This document shows, one piece after another, positions 46,182-47,293 of a stretch of 47,293 nucleotides of DNA. Positions within the stretch are counted from its first letter, which is position 1; the number at the start of each line of letters is the position of its first letter. The position numbers and the translations under genes were made by a program. The stretch comes from a virus: the IMG/VR virus record IMGVR_UViG_3300043777_000041, positions 1-47,293 of that record, one strand, 5' to 3'. The notes below the pieces were generated by a model. The model worked only from the letters and a program-made list of their open reading frames with translations, searched no databases and was not told the origin of the DNA.

Positions 46182-46282
46182 GTTGTGAGTTGACCTCCGT
46201 ATGCTGGCAATATCCGGGAGTCGGCGGATTAAGTGACATTTTGTCCGTCGCCAGCCCCCGAGAGGCTGCGGTGCCCCGCTGC

Positions 46283-46552
46283 TTAAACTCGCGCGTCGAT
46301 CCGTTGCAATTCGTTTTCGATATCGCTGAGCCAGGTCCCAGCCTTATCGAGATTGCGACGCAACGTCGGCTCCGGTTCAATTTTGTTCGCGCCGGCGGCG
46401 CCAGCATCGCGCGGCTGTGAACCGTGTAGCTTGTTGCCGAGTTCGATAAGATGATTGTGGATGACGTTAAGGCGTTCCACGATTCGCCCGCTGTCGTTCA
46501 CCAACGATTGAGGTGCTGGTGCCGTTTGCATCTGTCCTTCGCCGTAAGCCAT
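46283..46552 (-). CDS. Unknown cargo protein of cassette 4
   Basis: The product has 89 residues; GGCAGGAGAAA lies before the ATG. The sequence (DSGRIVERLNVIHNHLIELG, then NLDKAGTWLSDIENELQRI) is helical. Unlike the other cassettes, it starts 77 bases from element H and ends 101 bases from element G, so the ribosome site next to H is not used by it. The start position next to H reads AAAATACG, where cassette 2 has AAAATGACG. Confidence 0.55.
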   Translation of the reverse strand: MAYGEGQMQTAPAPQSLVNDSGRIVERLNVIHNHLIELGNKLHGSQPRDAGAAGANKIEPEPTLRRNLDKAGTWLSDIENELQRIDARV

Positions 46553-46628
46553 TTCTATTTTCTCCTGCCGCTGAAAGCCGCCGCGGCGCGCGGATGGATG
46601 CTATGCAGACGTTACGTATTTTCTCCAC

Positions 46629-46690
46629 CCTCTATGGCCGTAAGAATCTCACAGAACTTTTGAGCGACTAAGTAGCCAAGCTAACCAAAC
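46629..46690 (-). repeat. 62-bp cassette element H (cassette 4, right)
   Basis: Inverted partner of G. The inner 35 or so bases are nearly identical to element B. The outer end is one base from the stop codon of the next gene (46692). Confidence 0.9.
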
Positions 46691-46691
46691 A

Positions 46692-46964
46692 TCACCCGTG
46701 CTGTTCCGGAGCGCTTGGACCTTTCATCAACACGCCAACAATGATTTGAGCATCGGCATCCAGCGTCGGTAACTCTGCGACCACTGCCGCGATAGTCGGC
46801 TTCGTTTTCTCGTAAAGTGCCTGCGCCTGTTGGATGAGAGGCTTTGCTTCCACTAACAGATGCACGAACGCGGCAATGCCGGGAGCGTCCGCTTCGAGCT
46901 TGGCGATTTGTGCGTCGCTCAAGCCCTCGGCATGGCCGGCTATTTCCAGGAGGAAATTGCTCAC
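46692..46964 (-). CDS. Small helical phage protein (90 aa)
   Basis: The product has 90 residues: LSDAQIAKLEADAPGIAAFV, then LLVEAKPLIQQAQALYEKTK and ADAQIIVGVLMKG. It is coupled by ATGA to the gene before. I recall such small proteins near phage lysis genes, but function is unknown. Confidence 0.55.
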   Translation of the reverse strand: MSNFLLEIAGHAEGLSDAQIAKLEADAPGIAAFVHLLVEAKPLIQQAQALYEKTKPTIAAVVAELPTLDADAQIIVGVLMKGPSAPEQHG

Positions 46965-47293
46965 TGCGCAACCACCTTGTCGCTGGGCGTCGCCGCAGCG
47001 ACAGCGGGTGTCGACATGACTGTGTGGACCTCAGGAATTGCTGCAATGACATTTGCAGCCGTGACCGCCGCCGCTGGTGAACTCGGTTGAACGACAAGGG
47101 CACCGCTTGCGGCAACGGATGCCTTCTGTGAAGTAAGGCTCGCCTTGTTCTTTCCCCACCACGCCAATGCGATCATGACCAGCGGACCGGCACCGAGCCA
47201 GAATTCTTTCGCACCGTTTATCATGTGGTCAAAATCGGTTTGAAGGTCCGTAGCCGACAAGGCGTTAAAGCCTGCGACGGTAGCGGCGCCGGC
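46961..47293 (-). CDS. C-terminal part of a membrane-anchored protein, 5' end off the window
   Basis: The frame stays open from the window edge (NALSATDLQTDFDHM), and no ribosome site or ATG is present, so a larger protein is cut here. A hydrophobic segment (LGAGPLVMIALAWWG) is followed by an Ala/Val/Pro-rich tail. It may be the membrane tail of a lysis or other enzyme encoded mostly outside the window. Confidence 0.55.
   Translation of the reverse strand, partial: AGAATVAGFNALSATDLQTDFDHMINGAKEFWLGAGPLVMIALAWWGKNKASLTSQKASVAASGALVVQPSSPAAAVTAANVIAAIPEVHTVMSTPAVAAATPSDKVVAQ

Noticed and set aside
23473-46690. The four cassettes as insertion sequences or MITEs of a known transposon
   Set aside because: No transposase, no clear target-site duplication visible, and cargo genes use the ends for expression; a known family was not recognised.
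1-47293. CRISPR array
   Set aside because: No regularly spaced direct repeats with unique spacers; the repeat families found are inverted pairs or leaders.

Overview
The window is about 47 kb of a tailed double-stranded DNA bacteriophage. It contains large and small terminase subunits, an 813-residue portal, a major capsid protein, a scaffold-like protein, a tail fibre with a C-terminal S74 autoprotease/chaperone, and dozens of small tightly packed genes with ATGA/TGATG junctions. The gp4-like head-completion gene cut by the left edge and the long portal favour a short-tailed (podovirus-like) head-neck, but this is inference. The host is probably an alphaproteobacterium of the Rhizobiales type: a phage-borne outer-membrane barrel carries a rhizobial-style signal peptide and AADMAVK-like N-terminus, and several small genes (KTSC, phage ABA sandwich, MazG-like, DUF3102-methylase) are typical of phages of that group. 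Genes run off both edges, so the genome is not complete here. No integrase, DNA polymerase, helicase or endolysin was recognised.

Layout. Positions 1-21,302 hold the late genes on the minus strand: TerS (21143), many small virion or accessory genes, TerL (16691), portal (14555), a GroES-like protein, scaffold-like protein, decoration-like protein, capsid (8915), then tail or decoration proteins, the S74 fibre and a LamG-domain protein. A predicted late promoter and two leader hairpins sit just before TerS. Two HNH-type nucleases are lodged among the late genes. One, an endonuclease VII type, is bracketed by two terminator-promoter junctions in the manner of a moron. The other follows a truncated copy of its neighbour's 5' end. 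Positions 21,307-29,028 are minus-strand early genes: replication initiator-like protein, two DNA methyltransferases, cupin-like and zinc-ribbon proteins, and a control locus with a small HTH protein and a GIY-YIG/HTH fusion. A divergent operator-promoter region at about 29,040-29,160 separates these from plus-strand early genes (29,168-43,393): ssDNA-binding-like protein, HNH protein, an autoregulated HTH gene, a conserved pair of unknown genes, a 565-base non-coding stretch with GGCAGGC repeats, and then about two dozen very small genes. From 43,401 to the end the minus strand resumes with zinc ribbons, a tRNA-Gly, an orphan tRNA 3' half, two membrane/coiled-coil proteins, the outer-membrane protein and small proteins.

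The most striking feature is a family of eight 62-bp elements arranged as four inverted pairs (23473-24335, 26849-27590, 31893-32446, 46121-46690). Each pair encloses one unrelated gene and sits exactly between the stop codon of one phage gene and the start of the next. The element contains two potential hairpins, one apparently supported by compensatory changes, and its inner edge supplies the Shine-Dalgarno region of the enclosed gene. This looks like a mobile single-gene cassette system without its own recombinase, reminiscent in principle of the regulatory cassettes described in T4-type phages but with unrelated sequence. Secondary repeat families are a 44-bp intergenic repeat (three copies) and a 26-28-bp intercistronic leader (five copies plus a relic).
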